Shown here: positions 41,063 through 50,436 of the stretch, piece after piece
Layout of the letters: every line of letters begins with the position of its first letter
Numbering within the stretch: position 1 is the first letter of the stretch
Assembly (NCBI GenBank): GCA_001898385.1
Contig: MKTT01000084.1
Coordinates: forward strand, 1-64,000
Direction of reading: 5' to 3'
DNA length: 64,000 nucleotides
DNA from: Planctomycetales bacterium 71-10
GTDB taxonomy: Bacteria; Planctomycetota; Planctomycetia; Isosphaerales; Isosphaeraceae
The notes under the pieces: generated by a model
The model's input: only the letters and a program-made list of their open reading frames with translations
The model's database searches: none
What the model was told of the DNA's origin: nothing
Translations under genes and position numbers: made by a program

Positions 41063-42604
41063 TCACATCCCCCGGGCGACGAGTTCGCTGATCTCGCGGA
41101 AGCTCCCTTTCAGGTTTTGATAGAGGTCGCGATAGACCTTGTAGGCCCGATCGTAATAGGCTTTGGCCTTCGGGTCGACGGACGTGCTCTCCACGGTCAT
41201 GATGGTCGCGTCGCACGCCTCGGGGACGGAGGCGTAGGCGCCGGTGCCGACGAGGGCGAGGAGGGCGACGCCGTAGGCGGGGCCCTCGCTCGCGTTGATC
41301 GTGTGGACGTCGGAGCCGTAGATGTCGGCCTGGATCTGCTTCCAGAGCGCGTTGCGGGCGCCGCCGCCGGAGACGCGGATCTGCTCGATCGCCACGCCCA
41401 TGTCGCGGATCAGTTCCAGGCTGTCGCGCATCGCGAACGTCGCCCCTTCCATCACCGCGCGGACCATGTGCGGGCGGCCGTGACGGACGGTCAGGCCGAG
41501 CCAGCCCCCCTTGGCGTCGGGGTCGAAGTGCGGCGAGCGCTCGCCGGTGAGGTAGGGGAGGAAGAACAGGCCCTCGGCCCCCGGCCCGGCCAGCGCGGCC
41601 TCGGCGGTGAGGATCTGATACGGGTCGATCTTCTGCTCCTTCGCCAGCGCGACCTCGGCCTTGCCCAACTCGTTGCGGAACCACTGGAGGCTGCCGCCGG
41701 CCGACAGGACCACGCCCATGACGTGATACTCGCCCGGGACCGACGCGCACCCGCGCTGGAGACGGCCTTCGGGGTCGAAGCCCAGGTGCTGGGCGTGGGC
41801 GAAGACGACGCCCGACGTCCCCATCGTGGCCGAAACCACCCCCTGCCGCACGATCCCGTTGCCCACCGCCCCCGCCGGCTGGTCGCCGCCGCCGCCGACC
41901 ACCTTCACGCCCACGGGCAGGCCCGTCGCCTCCGAACCGATCGCCGAGATCGTCGCGGAGACCTCCGGGCTCTCGTAGCAGGCCGGCAGCAGTGCGGGGT
42001 CGAGGTCCAGCTTGCCCAGAAGATCGCGGCTCCAGCGACGGTTCGCGACGTCCAGCAGCAGCGTCCCGGAGGCGTCGCTGACCTCGGTCGCGTAGGTCCC
42101 GGTCAGGCGATACCGGATGTAGTCCTTCGGCAGCAGGACCTGGCGGACCTTCTCCCATTTCGCCGGCTCATGGCGGCGGACCCACAGGATCTTCGGCGCC
42201 GTGAAGCCGGTCAGCGCCCGGTTGGCGACCATGCCGATGAGGGCTTCGAGGCCGCCGGCTCGCTCCTCGATCTCGGCGCACTCCGCGGCGGTGCGCTGGT
42301 CGTTCCAGAGCAGGGCGGGGCGGACGACCCGGCCGTCGGCGTCGAGGAAGACCGAGCCGTGCATCTGGCCCGACAGGCCGACACCCGCGACGTCCGCCGG
42401 CCGGAACGTCCCGGCCGACAGCACCGCCCGCAGCGTCTCCTGCGTCGCCGTCCACCAGAGCTCCGGATCCTGCTCCGACCAGCCCGGCTTCGGGTGCGAG
42501 CAGGGGTACTCGGACGAGGCCGACGCCAGGATCTTCCCCGACTCGTCGATCGCCAGCGTCTTGGTCCCGGACGTCCCGACGTCGATCCCGATGGTGACGC
42601 TCAC
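41063..42604 (-). CDS. xylB: Xylulokinase (FGGY carbohydrate kinase)
   Basis: 513 residues from a GTG overlapping the stop of the MBL gene (GTGA at 42601-42604). FGGY_N has GIDVGTSGTKTLAID at the ATP site and VGLSGQMHGSVFLD, the xylulokinase substrate motif QMHG. FGGY_C has GGGGDQPAGAVGNGIV and RVSGGGARNALWKQIQADIY. It phosphorylates D-xylulose to the 5-phosphate. A start 9 codons upstream at 42631 was set aside because GGGAGA fits the GTG at 7 bases. No xylose isomerase is nearby, so the pentose substrate could differ. Confidence 0.9.
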   Translation of the reverse strand: MSVTIGIDVGTSGTKTLAIDESGKILASASSEYPCSHPKPGWSEQDPELWWTATQETLRAVLSAGTFRPADVAGVGLSGQMHGSVFLDADGRVVRPALLWNDQRTAAECAEIEERAGGLEALIGMVANRALTGFTAPKILWVRRHEPAKWEKVRQVLLPKDYIRYRLTGTYATEVSDASGTLLLDVANRRWSRDLLGKLDLDPALLPACYESPEVSATISAIGSEATGLPVGVKVVGGGGDQPAGAVGNGIVRQGVVSATMGTSGVVFAHAQHLGFDPEGRLQRGCASVPGEYHVMGVVLSAGGSLQWFRNELGKAEVALAKEQKIDPYQILTAEAALAGPGAEGLFFLPYLTGERSPHFDPDAKGGWLGLTVRHGRPHMVRAVMEGATFAMRDSLELIRDMGVAIEQIRVSGGGARNALWKQIQADIYGSDVHTINASEGPAYGVALLALVGTGAYASVPEACDATIMTVESTSVDPKAKAYYDRAYKVYRDLYQNLKGSFREISELVARGM

Positions 42605-43446
42605 GGCTTGATCTCCCAGCGCTCGCCGCACTTCAGCACCTTCGGCTCGACCCCGGCGGGCAGGCGACGCGCCTGTTCCTCGAAATCCCGGACCGGGACG
42701 GTGTTGAAGGTGAACATGTCATAATGATGCGGGACGACGTACCGCGGCCGGACCCGCGCCGCCAGGTCGACGGCCTCGGCGGCGCTCATGTTGCCCGCGA
42801 CGCCCCGCGATGGCTCACGGCCGTTGATCGGCAGGAACAGGACGTCGAACCGCTCCGACCCCAGGGCCTCGGCCAGCCCCTCGTAAGCCAGGGTGTCGCC
42901 GCTGTGATACATCCTCAACCCGCCGACCTCGATGATGAAGCCGAGGTACGGGTGCCGGCCGGCCGCGTCGCGGTCGAACTCCTCGTGCGCCGCGGGGATC
43001 GCCCGGACGCGGAAGCCCGCGCCGCGCACCTCCGACCCGGCGACCGCCCCGATCAGGCGGGCGGCGTCCAGCCCCAGCCCCAGGGCGTGTTCGCGGATCG
43101 CCTCGGGCAGCACGAGCATCGCCGAGCGGGACGCCGCCAGCAGGTCGGGGGCCGTGCCGGGGTCCAGGTGGTCGGAGTGCTTGTGGCTGGCCAGCAGCAG
43201 GTCCACGGTCGACAGGTCGCCGCCGCGCAGGGGCGAGCGGGTCATGCGGACGTGGGGGCGGTTCGTCGCCTCGTATTTCCGGGTCAGATGCTCCGACAGG
43301 TAGAGGTCGACGCCCAGCAGCCCCTGCGCCGAGCGGACCAGGAAGCCGCTTTGGCCCGTCCACCAGACGGCCGCCCCCGACGCCGGCGGCGGATCCTGCT
43401 CGATCTCGCGGACCAACTCGGCCCCGCTCCGGACGGGCTCGATCAT
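42601..43446 (-). CDS. UlaG-like metallo-beta-lactamase fold hydrolase
   Basis: 281 residues. Metal motif SHKHSDHLD (HxHxDH), then PAAHEEFDRD, YHSGDTLAYEGL and the late His in VVPHHYDMFTFN. This matches the UlaG/L-ascorbate-6-phosphate lactonase-like branch of the MBL superfamily, which opens sugar-phosphate lactones. GGGAGA lies 6 bases before the ATG. It is translationally coupled to xylB and follows the MetE-like gene by 19 bases. A sugar-lactone substrate fits xylB, but the true substrate is unknown. Confidence 0.82.
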   Translation of the reverse strand: MIEPVRSGAELVREIEQDPPPASGAAVWWTGQSGFLVRSAQGLLGVDLYLSEHLTRKYEATNRPHVRMTRSPLRGGDLSTVDLLLASHKHSDHLDPGTAPDLLAASRSAMLVLPEAIREHALGLGLDAARLIGAVAGSEVRGAGFRVRAIPAAHEEFDRDAAGRHPYLGFIIEVGGLRMYHSGDTLAYEGLAEALGSERFDVLFLPINGREPSRGVAGNMSAAEAVDLAARVRPRYVVPHHYDMFTFNTVPVRDFEEQARRLPAGVEPKVLKCGERWEIKP

Positions 43447-43465
43447 GGCGTTCTCCCTGGGCGAC

Positions 43466-44494
43466 TCAGGCCCGGCCCCGCTCGCGGCGGACGATCGCGG
43501 CACCCTCGGCCAGGGTCCTCGCCTTGGCGACCGCGACGTGCCGCGCCGTCTGCGAGAAGCCGCAGTCGGGCGTGATCGAGACGCGCTCCGGGGCCACATG
43601 CCGCAGGACCTCGCGCAGCCGCTCCGCGATCAGTTCCGCCGGCTCGACCCAGGTGTTCTTGACGTCCACCAGGCCCACGGCCACATCCATCCCTTCCGGA
43701 AGCTCTCGGAGCAACTCGACCTCGGCCATCTCGCGGCTGGCGAACTCCAGCGCGAGCTGATTGACCTTCGCCCGGCCGACATGAGGGAACAGCGACCGGT
43801 ACGACCGCCTTCCGACCGCCCTCGCCCGGTAGTTCCCGAAGCACATGTGCATGCTGATGTACGCGTCCACCCCTTCCACCGTCCGCGCGACGACGTCGAG
43901 GAAGTCCTCCGGGGCGTCGGGATGGCAGGCGAAACTCGGCTCGTCGAGCTGTATGAAATCCACCCCCGCCGCCGCCAGCGCCCTCAGTTCCGCGTTCACG
44001 ATCGGGATCAGGGCCTCCGTGACGGCCGTCCGGTCCCGATAGACGTCGCCGCCGTCGATGCACCCGGCCAGCGTGAAGGGGCCGGGGACGGGCGTCTTGA
44101 CCGGGGCCGAGACGTACTCGCGCAATCGGTGGTATTCCGTCACCACCCCCAGACCATCGGGGGCCGCCAGCGGCGCGACGCATCGATACCGATCCCGCTG
44201 GTCGTGGGCCGGCGCCCCCCACCTTCGCGCCTTGCGCAGGGGCTCCAGTCCGCCGAGATACTCGTAGAATCCTAGGTTGAAGTCCACGCGCTGCATCTCA
44301 CCATCGGTCACGCGGTCAAGCCCCGCACGGAGCTGGTCGTCGACGGCCAGGCGGACGGCGTCGCGGACCGCCTCCTCACGGTCGACGGGGCCGTAGAGCT
44401 CCGGATGCTCCCTCACGTCAAGGATGAACTTCTCGTACCAGCCGGGGAACGACCAACTGCCGATCACCGTGGCGGGGAGCCAGGATTCCGCCAT
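43466..44494 (-). CDS. Short cobalamin-independent methionine synthase-like protein (MetE C-terminal family)
   Basis: 342 residues, the size of single-domain MetE-like (core-MetE) proteins, not the 750-residue two-domain MetE. The start WLPATVIGSWSFPGWYEKFI is typical of the TIM barrel. Zinc ligands are seen as H and C in ISMHMCFGNY and as C in SITPDCGFSQ; the acidic VDFIQLDEPSFACHPD lies between. It transfers a methyl group to a thiol; the natural methyl donor may not be methyltetrahydrofolate. It opens a three-gene unit with MBL and xylB, an unusual mix. Confidence 0.85.
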   Translation of the reverse strand: MAESWLPATVIGSWSFPGWYEKFILDVREHPELYGPVDREEAVRDAVRLAVDDQLRAGLDRVTDGEMQRVDFNLGFYEYLGGLEPLRKARRWGAPAHDQRDRYRCVAPLAAPDGLGVVTEYHRLREYVSAPVKTPVPGPFTLAGCIDGGDVYRDRTAVTEALIPIVNAELRALAAAGVDFIQLDEPSFACHPDAPEDFLDVVARTVEGVDAYISMHMCFGNYRARAVGRRSYRSLFPHVGRAKVNQLALEFASREMAEVELLRELPEGMDVAVGLVDVKNTWVEPAELIAERLREVLRHVAPERVSITPDCGFSQTARHVAVAKARTLAEGAAIVRRERGRA

Positions 44495-44902
44495 ACCTCA
44501 CCTCTTCTTCATCGTCTTCAAGTCGCGACGACGGGGCGGACGATGGAGTGAATGGCGGGGGTGCGAGCCCGCCCGAACGAGAAAACCGAAGAGGTGGACG
44601 CCCCGCGGTCCCGGGACCTTATCGCCCCGACCGCCCCGCGCGTCCGCCTACCCGCGGCACGACCACCCGTCGAATCTAACGGGCTGCTCCGGCCCATGCC
44701 AGGGCCTGGTCCGAGGTCGACGGCTGTGCCACGCACGCAACGCTGCACGCGACGGTCCATGCAGAGGAATGGTCACGACAGGTAGATTTGGGTATACTAT
44801 TCTGTGAAGGCCCCGCCCCGACGAGGCTTCGCCCAGGCGAGATCGTGGGGGATCGCCGCGGATTCCCCGCACCGACCGAGACCCTCTTCCCGAGGTGGTG
44901 CG
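44495..44902. promoter_or_regulatory. Divergent intergenic region, MetE-like / glucoamylase-like
   Basis: A 408-base gap. A good plus-strand promoter is present at 44770-44798: TGGTCA, 17-base spacer, TATACT, set in an AT-rich run. It would give a leader of nearly 100 bases before the ATG at 44903. A weak Pur-rich CTTCTTC tract near the MetE-like start is all I see on the minus side. Short open frames inside look spurious (no signals). Confidence 0.6.
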
Positions 44903-46453
44903 ATGACTCGACCGCCGGTATCGCGGTACGTCCACGGCCTGCTGGCCGGGCTGATCGTCGTCCTCGGGTCGGCGGCGCAGGCCCAGGATCGGCCGTCGGT
45001 CCTGACCGCCGAGGATCGCGCCGAGCTGAGACGATACGCCGTCGACACCTGGAAGTCGATGGATCGCCTGGCCTATCCGAGCGGCCTGCCGTCGGACCGG
45101 GTGCATCGCGAGGGGGCGGGCTGGCGCGAGCCGGTCGCCGAGACGACCCCCACCAACATCGCCGCGTATATCTGGTGCGTCATCGGGGCGGAGCGGCTGG
45201 AGATCATCCCGAAAGACGACGCCCGCGACCGCCTGACGCGGACGATGCAGACGCTGGAGGCCATGGACCGCCCCCACGGCTTCTTCGTCAACGACATCGA
45301 CCCTCGCGACGGCAGCCGCCTCGCCGCATCGCCCGTCGACGGCTCGCCCCGGCGGCCCCTCATCTCGACCGTCGACAACGCCTGGCTCGCCCTGGCGCTG
45401 ATGATGGTCGCCAACACCCGGCCCGACCTCGCCCCCAACGCCGAGCGGCTGCTCGACGCGATGGACTTCGGCTTCCTGTACGACTTCTACGACGCCCAGG
45501 ATCCGATCCGCCAGCCGGGGCTGCTGCGGGTCGGCTACTGGGTGGACGAGAACGCCTTCTACGGCCACTACGGGATGCTCAACACCGAGGCCCGGATGGC
45601 CAGCTACATCGCCATCGCCCGGGGCCAGCTCCCGCCCGACCACTACTATCGGATGTACCGGACCCTCCCCACCGACGTCGCCCCCCAGTCCCAGACCCCC
45701 ACCGGCGAGGTCCGCGAATATCAGGGCGTGCCCGTCTTCGAGGGGGCCTACGACTACCTGGGTATGCGCATCGTGCCGAGCTGGGGCGGCAGCATGTTCG
45801 AGGCCCTGATGGTGACCCTGTTCATCCCCGAGGCCGAGTGGGCCCCGCAGAGCTGGGGGGTGAACCACCCGCTCTACGTCCGCGGCCAGATCGATCACGG
45901 ACTCCGGGAGATGAAGTACGGCTACTGGGGCTTCTCGCCCGCGTTCCGGCCGACGGGCGGGTACGAGACCTACGGCGTCAAGGGGCTGGGCACCAACGCG
46001 CAGGGCTACTACTCGTTCGACATGGCCTGGGGGCTCCCCCCCCACATGACGACACTGACGACGAGCCCCGTCCACGGCGTCGTCACGCCCCACGCCGCGT
46101 TCCTGGCCCTGCCGTTCGCCCCCCGCGCGGCGATGGATGACATCAAGGCTCTGAAGGAGCGCTTCCCGGTCTACGGGCCGCTCGGGTTCCAGGATTCGGT
46201 CGATGTCAGCACCGGGATGGTCTCCGGCAACGTCCTGGCGCTCGACCAGGGGATGATCATGGCCGCCGTCGTCAACGAGTTGGCCGACGGTTACATGCGG
46301 AAGGCGTTCACCGCGGGACCGGTCGAGGCCGTCGTCCGGCCCCTGATCGCTCCGGAGGAATTCACAGCCGGCGAGCCCGGCCGCTACCCCGCCGCCCGCC
46401 ATTTCGAACCGCAGATCACCCGCCTCAGCCGCGCGGCGGACGTCAAGCGCTGA
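44903..46453 (+). CDS. Secreted glucoamylase-family (PF10091/GH144-like) protein
   Basis: 516 residues with a signal peptide (LLAGLIVVLGSAAQA, cleavage about residue 27). The helical toroid features are TTPTNIAAYIWCVIGAE, STVDNAWLALALMMVAN and VGYWVDENAFYGHYGMLNTE. Near the end SWGVNHPLYVRGQIDHGLREM and ALDQGMIMAAVVNELADGY are found, both typical of the glycoamylase/DUF3131 proteins, some of which cleave beta-1,2-glucans. Family placement rests on these patterns, and the catalytic acid is not pinned down. GAGGTGG precedes the ATG at 44903. It ends almost against the convergent gene at 46472. Confidence 0.75.
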   Translation: MTRPPVSRYVHGLLAGLIVVLGSAAQAQDRPSVLTAEDRAELRRYAVDTWKSMDRLAYPSGLPSDRVHREGAGWREPVAETTPTNIAAYIWCVIGAERLEIIPKDDARDRLTRTMQTLEAMDRPHGFFVNDIDPRDGSRLAASPVDGSPRRPLISTVDNAWLALALMMVANTRPDLAPNAERLLDAMDFGFLYDFYDAQDPIRQPGLLRVGYWVDENAFYGHYGMLNTEARMASYIAIARGQLPPDHYYRMYRTLPTDVAPQSQTPTGEVREYQGVPVFEGAYDYLGMRIVPSWGGSMFEALMVTLFIPEAEWAPQSWGVNHPLYVRGQIDHGLREMKYGYWGFSPAFRPTGGYETYGVKGLGTNAQGYYSFDMAWGLPPHMTTLTTSPVHGVVTPHAAFLALPFAPRAAMDDIKALKERFPVYGPLGFQDSVDVSTGMVSGNVLALDQGMIMAAVVNELADGYMRKAFTAGPVEAVVRPLIAPEEFTAGEPGRYPAARHFEPQITRLSRAADVKR

Positions 46454-46454
46454 G

Positions 46455-46478
46455 GGGGTGTGGACCTGCGGTCACCCC
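46455..46478. terminator. Small bulged hairpin at a convergent junction
   Basis: GGGGT/ACCCC (5 bp) and GACC/GGTC (4 bp, 3-base loop) stack with a 3-base bulge. It spans the 18-base gap and the stop of the leftward gene at 46472. Weak evidence. Confidence 0.35.
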
Positions 46479-47986
46479 GGGGGCTGGGGGGCCGCGGCCT
46501 TCTCCTGGCCGGGCGGGGGGAGCGGCGGGGCTTCCAGGGGCCTGGGCTTGTTCGCGGCGGGCTTTTCTGCCTGCTTCTTCTTGTGGGATTCGAGCGCCTC
46601 GCCGAAGGCCCGCGAGGCGTCGTCGCCGAGATAGCCGTCGATGAGCCCCTGGATCTCGTCGAACTCGGCCTGGAGATGCCGCGTCAGGACGGTCGTCTTG
46701 GCCGACTCGTACGAGGTCTTCACGGCCTCGTCCTTCAGCTTTTTGAGGGCCTCCGCGAAGCTGCCGGGGGACGGCAGCAGGTTGTATTCCTTCAGGAGGG
46801 CCTCCAGCGCCTCCCAGTCCTCGCCGTCGGCTCGCGACTCCATCAGGCGTTCGAGCCGGCCCCGCAGCGCGACCTGGTCGACGATGGAGTCCCGGAGGGC
46901 GTCGAGCTGCACCTGATATTTGGACGCGAGCGGCAGCGGGTCGACGGCGATCTCGCGCTCCTCGCCGCTCTCGCCGGGCATGATCGGGAACTCGGCGAGG
47001 GGTTCGGAGTCGCCGGCGAGGAGCCGGAGCTTCACGACGCCCCGCGTCGGGCCGGGCTCGACCGCGATCCGTCCCGATCGGTCGGTCATGCCGACGTCGC
47101 GCGCGGGGCCGTCGGGGGCGGGGCGCTCGGTCAGCGTGTATCCGGCGGCGGGGCCCTTCGTGGACTTGTCCACGAAGCGCAATTGAAGTGGAGACCCACC
47201 GGGCTTGATCCCGAGCGCCGCCAGCGTGTTCGGGCGGGCGATCCGCTGCGAGAGCGGGTCGCGGAAGGCGCTCAGTATGGCGCAGCGGGCGATGGAACCC
47301 TCGATCGACTCGGCGGCGAGGTAGGTGAAGGCGATTCGGGTGATCCGGATCGAATCGTCGCGCATCGTGACGAGGCGGATGGGGATGAACGTCGTCCCCT
47401 TGGCCACGATCGCGCCCAGGTCGCTGGCGGCCGGGATCGCGGCCCCCTGGACCTTCAGCAGCGCGCGGCCCCCTTCCTGCCCGACGATCAGGGCGGACGG
47501 GCTGAACAGGTCGAGCGTGAAGAGGAAGAACGCCCGGGGGGCGTCGAGCGGCGAGAGGGCGGCCCGGCGCTGGAGCGGGCCGAGCCATCGCGTGCCGGAG
47601 TCGTATTCGCGGCCTTCGAAGACCAGGTCCGACGTGGCCGGATCCACCGAGGCCCACACGAACCACGCCTTGTCGACGGCCGGGTCGTGGCCGCGGACGT
47701 CCTCGGCTTTCGCCCGCTCCAGGCCGTCGTTGGCGAGCGAATTGGGCTTCGCGGCCACCTCGATCGCCCACGCGGGGCCGACGAAGCGACGCACCATCTC
47801 CAGCCAGCGCGCGACCAACTCGTCGCGACGCCGCTCGTCGAGCCGCGCGGCCGGGTCGGACGCCAGGTGCAGCGCGATGCGATACGGGCGGTTCTCGATC
47901 GCCGTCGCGGGCTCCTCGCCGCGCGCCGGGCAGGTGGCCAACGCCAGCAGCAGGATCAGCGGGACCAGGGGTCTTTGGCGATCCAA
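46472..47986 (-). CDS. Secreted hypothetical protein, last gene of the FHA/propeller operon
   Basis: 504 residues if translated from a TTG at 47986, preceded by GGGAG 8 bases away. The signal peptide DRQRPLVPLILLLALATCPA supports that start; no ATG or GTG exists at the right place. It overlaps the end of the TPR/solute-binding gene by 31 bases. The mature protein has YRIALHLASDPAARLDERRR near its start, a beta-rich middle (YTLTERPAPDGPARDVGMTD) like carboxypeptidase-regulatory domains, a helical region near 380-450 and a Lys/Pro-rich tail. No family recognised; envelope location likely. Confidence 0.68.
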   Translation of the reverse strand: MDRQRPLVPLILLLALATCPARGEEPATAIENRPYRIALHLASDPAARLDERRRDELVARWLEMVRRFVGPAWAIEVAAKPNSLANDGLERAKAEDVRGHDPAVDKAWFVWASVDPATSDLVFEGREYDSGTRWLGPLQRRAALSPLDAPRAFFLFTLDLFSPSALIVGQEGGRALLKVQGAAIPAASDLGAIVAKGTTFIPIRLVTMRDDSIRITRIAFTYLAAESIEGSIARCAILSAFRDPLSQRIARPNTLAALGIKPGGSPLQLRFVDKSTKGPAAGYTLTERPAPDGPARDVGMTDRSGRIAVEPGPTRGVVKLRLLAGDSEPLAEFPIMPGESGEEREIAVDPLPLASKYQVQLDALRDSIVDQVALRGRLERLMESRADGEDWEALEALLKEYNLLPSPGSFAEALKKLKDEAVKTSYESAKTTVLTRHLQAEFDEIQGLIDGYLGDDASRAFGEALESHKKKQAEKPAANKPRPLEAPPLPPPGQEKAAAPQPPG

Positions 47987-50436
47987 GGGGCGATCTCCCA
48001 GGTTTCGATGCCGTCGTAGAGCCGTTCGGCCGTCTCGGCCGGGCCCCTCAGCCGCGACCGCCAGGCGTAGCGGTCGACCGTCTGCCAGAGCGGGATCACG
48101 GGCAATTCGTCGCGCAGCTCGCGATCGATCTGCACGGCCATCCCCCGCGCGCTGGGCCATTCCGCGGCCTGTTCGAGCTGGAGCAAAAGCTGGAGGATGC
48201 GCGGGCTGGCCGCCGACGCCAGGGCGTTCGCCGAGGGCGGCGCGTCGTATCCGGGGCAGATCATCAGCCCGGCGTCCAGGACGGGTTCGTCGCAACGCAG
48301 CACGCGATACGCCATGTCGAACTTGCGCCCGGCCCTCAGCTCGGACTCCAGCTTCGACCGGGGGACCGCGACCGGCTCGACGACGATCCGGGCCTGCGCG
48401 AACGCCTCGACGAGCCGGGGGACCACGGCCTCGACCTCGGCGATCGGCGGATATTCGAGCTTGAGCTTGAGGGACTCGGCCTTCAACTCCCTCCGGGCGA
48501 GCGAGGCCAGGGCCACGGCGAGCACGGGGTTGTGCTCCAAAGGTTTCACGCCCGGCGCGTCGGCCCCGTTCCCGCGCGGGAAGACCCCGTCGGCCGGGAG
48601 ATCGGACTCGGACGAAGGGCCGCGCAGGATCGTCTCCTCCAGCAGCCCCTTGCGGTCGATCGCGTAGGAGAGGGCCCGGCGGAGCGTCCGGTTGCGGAGG
48701 ATCGGGTTGCGGCCGTCGAGGGCCAGGACGTGGACGGCGGGCCGGGCGTATGTCCCGATCTTGACGTCGGGATTCGCGGCGAGCTTGGAAGCCTGGTCGG
48801 GCGGGACGTGGCCGAGCATGGCCGCGTCGCCGCGGAGGAACGCCGCCATCGCGGCGGACGGTGCCCCGTAACGGACCTCGCGGAGACGTCGGACTTTCGA
48901 AGTCGACGCCTCGCCCGAGGCGTCGGCCGTCGCTCGCAAGTCGATCGCGTTCGGCGACGCGGCGGCGCAGACGAACGGGCCCGAGCCGACGAGCCGGCGT
49001 TCCTTCGCCGAGAGGACGATCCGGCCGTCCGCCCCCGCATGGGCCGCGCCGACGGGGGCGTCGAGCCAGAACGCCGGGCGGAGCAGGGGCCTCCTCAACT
49101 GCAACTCGACCTGGCGTTCGTCCAGGGGGCGGGCGCGATCGAGGAGGTCGGCCCACCGCGCCTGATACTTCGCCGGGTCGCGAGGATCGCAGCGGTCGAC
49201 GAACGAGCGGGCCACGTCGAGGGCGGAGACGTCGCGAGAGCCGTCGGACCAGGGGAGCCCGGCGCGGACGTGGACGACCAGCCGGCGGCCGAGGTCCGTC
49301 GACTCGACCTCCCGGGCGAGTTGGCCGGGTCGCTCCCCTTTGCGAGCTTCCTCCGAGTCGTCGGCCAGGACCGGGCGGAACAAAAGGCGCGCGATCCGGT
49401 CATCGGCCGGCGACCGGAGCCAGGGGCCCGGTGGAGCCGCGACGTCGGTCACGGCCACTTCCAGCGTCGGTTCGGCTTCGAACGCCTTGCGGTACTCCGC
49501 CTCAAGCTCGGCATGGTCCGGCCAGATCCGGAGGGCGTCGGCGAGCGCGTCGAGGCGATCGGCGTTCGATCCGGAGCCGACCTGGGCCGCGCGGGCCTTC
49601 GCGAGCCCCTGGAACTTCTCACGCAACTCGCGGGCCTGGCGGACGTCGGCGGAGATCGCCTCAAGCTCGTGGAGCAGCCGGCGGCCTTCGGGGTACAGGG
49701 CCAGCTCGATCGCGCGGTCGATCCGGCCGGCGTAGGCCGCGGCGATCTGGTCGACGAGCCCCGGGTAGTCGGGCCGGCGGGCGTGCAGCTCGCGGAGCAG
49801 CCGCAGGCCGCGGGTGACGTCGCCGTCGCCGAGCGCATGCTTCCCCTCGGCGAACAGCAGCGCGTGGACGCGGTCGGTCAGGCCGGGCCAATCGGGGTCG
49901 CGCTGCCGGACGCGGAGATAGTGTTCGAACGCCCGGGTGAAGTCGCGCGCCTGGACGAGCTTATCCCCCTCGGCCAGCAGGATGTCTTCGAAGTATTCAA
50001 TCCGCTTCATGTGGGCCCGCTTGAGCTTGAAGTCGCGGGCGTCGCCCCGGCCGGTGGCGGTTTCCCGGGCCAGGTGGACGTTGATGACCACGTCCGGGCC
50101 GTCCTCCTTCTTGGCGGCCGGCTGGAAGGGCTCGACCTTGCTGGCCTCGCCGGGCAGGCCGACGTTCCCTTCGAAGGGGATCCTGGGCCTGGGGAGTCGG
50201 CCCGCCTCGGCCTTGGGGGGCTCGGTGGGCGGGAGCGGGCGCGGGCTGACCGGCTCCACGAGGATGACCGAGTCGTCCACGAGCGTGATGCGGTCGAACG
50301 GGAAGGAGGCGAGCGGGTCGTCGGGCGTCACGACGGTGGGGGCCCGCGCGGCGTCCTGGGCGGGCGAGGCGGCGACGGCCAGGGTGAGCAGCAGGGCGGC
50401 CGCGGCGGTGGCCCGATGGAGGGCGGAGATCGTCAT
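47956..50436 (-). CDS. TPR plus oligopeptide-binding (SBP_bac_5-like) fusion protein
   Basis: 826 residues. Signal peptide TAAAALLLTLAVAASPAQDA. Residues about 150-330 are TPR-like helices (AFEHYLRVRQRDPDWPGL, GLRLLRELHARRPDYPGLVD). From about 340 on it resembles an ABC oligopeptide solute-binding protein: PWSDGSRDVSALDVARSFVD, RRALSYAIDRKGLLEETILR and the C-terminal LPVIPLWQTVDRYAW. No ABC permease or ATPase gene is near. It may bind a ligand structurally or serve in signalling rather than transport. It overlaps its neighbours (ATGA at 50433-50436). Confidence 0.78.
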   Translation of the reverse strand: MTISALHRATAAAALLLTLAVAASPAQDAARAPTVVTPDDPLASFPFDRITLVDDSVILVEPVSPRPLPPTEPPKAEAGRLPRPRIPFEGNVGLPGEASKVEPFQPAAKKEDGPDVVINVHLARETATGRGDARDFKLKRAHMKRIEYFEDILLAEGDKLVQARDFTRAFEHYLRVRQRDPDWPGLTDRVHALLFAEGKHALGDGDVTRGLRLLRELHARRPDYPGLVDQIAAAYAGRIDRAIELALYPEGRRLLHELEAISADVRQARELREKFQGLAKARAAQVGSGSNADRLDALADALRIWPDHAELEAEYRKAFEAEPTLEVAVTDVAAPPGPWLRSPADDRIARLLFRPVLADDSEEARKGERPGQLAREVESTDLGRRLVVHVRAGLPWSDGSRDVSALDVARSFVDRCDPRDPAKYQARWADLLDRARPLDERQVELQLRRPLLRPAFWLDAPVGAAHAGADGRIVLSAKERRLVGSGPFVCAAASPNAIDLRATADASGEASTSKVRRLREVRYGAPSAAMAAFLRGDAAMLGHVPPDQASKLAANPDVKIGTYARPAVHVLALDGRNPILRNRTLRRALSYAIDRKGLLEETILRGPSSESDLPADGVFPRGNGADAPGVKPLEHNPVLAVALASLARRELKAESLKLKLEYPPIAEVEAVVPRLVEAFAQARIVVEPVAVPRSKLESELRAGRKFDMAYRVLRCDEPVLDAGLMICPGYDAPPSANALASAASPRILQLLLQLEQAAEWPSARGMAVQIDRELRDELPVIPLWQTVDRYAWRSRLRGPAETAERLYDGIETWEIAPWIAKDPWSR

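Noticed and set aside
44518..44785. Short open frames in the gap between the MetE-like and glucoamylase-like genes
   Set aside because: No ribosome site, no domain and they overlap each other on both strands; the region has a good promoter instead.
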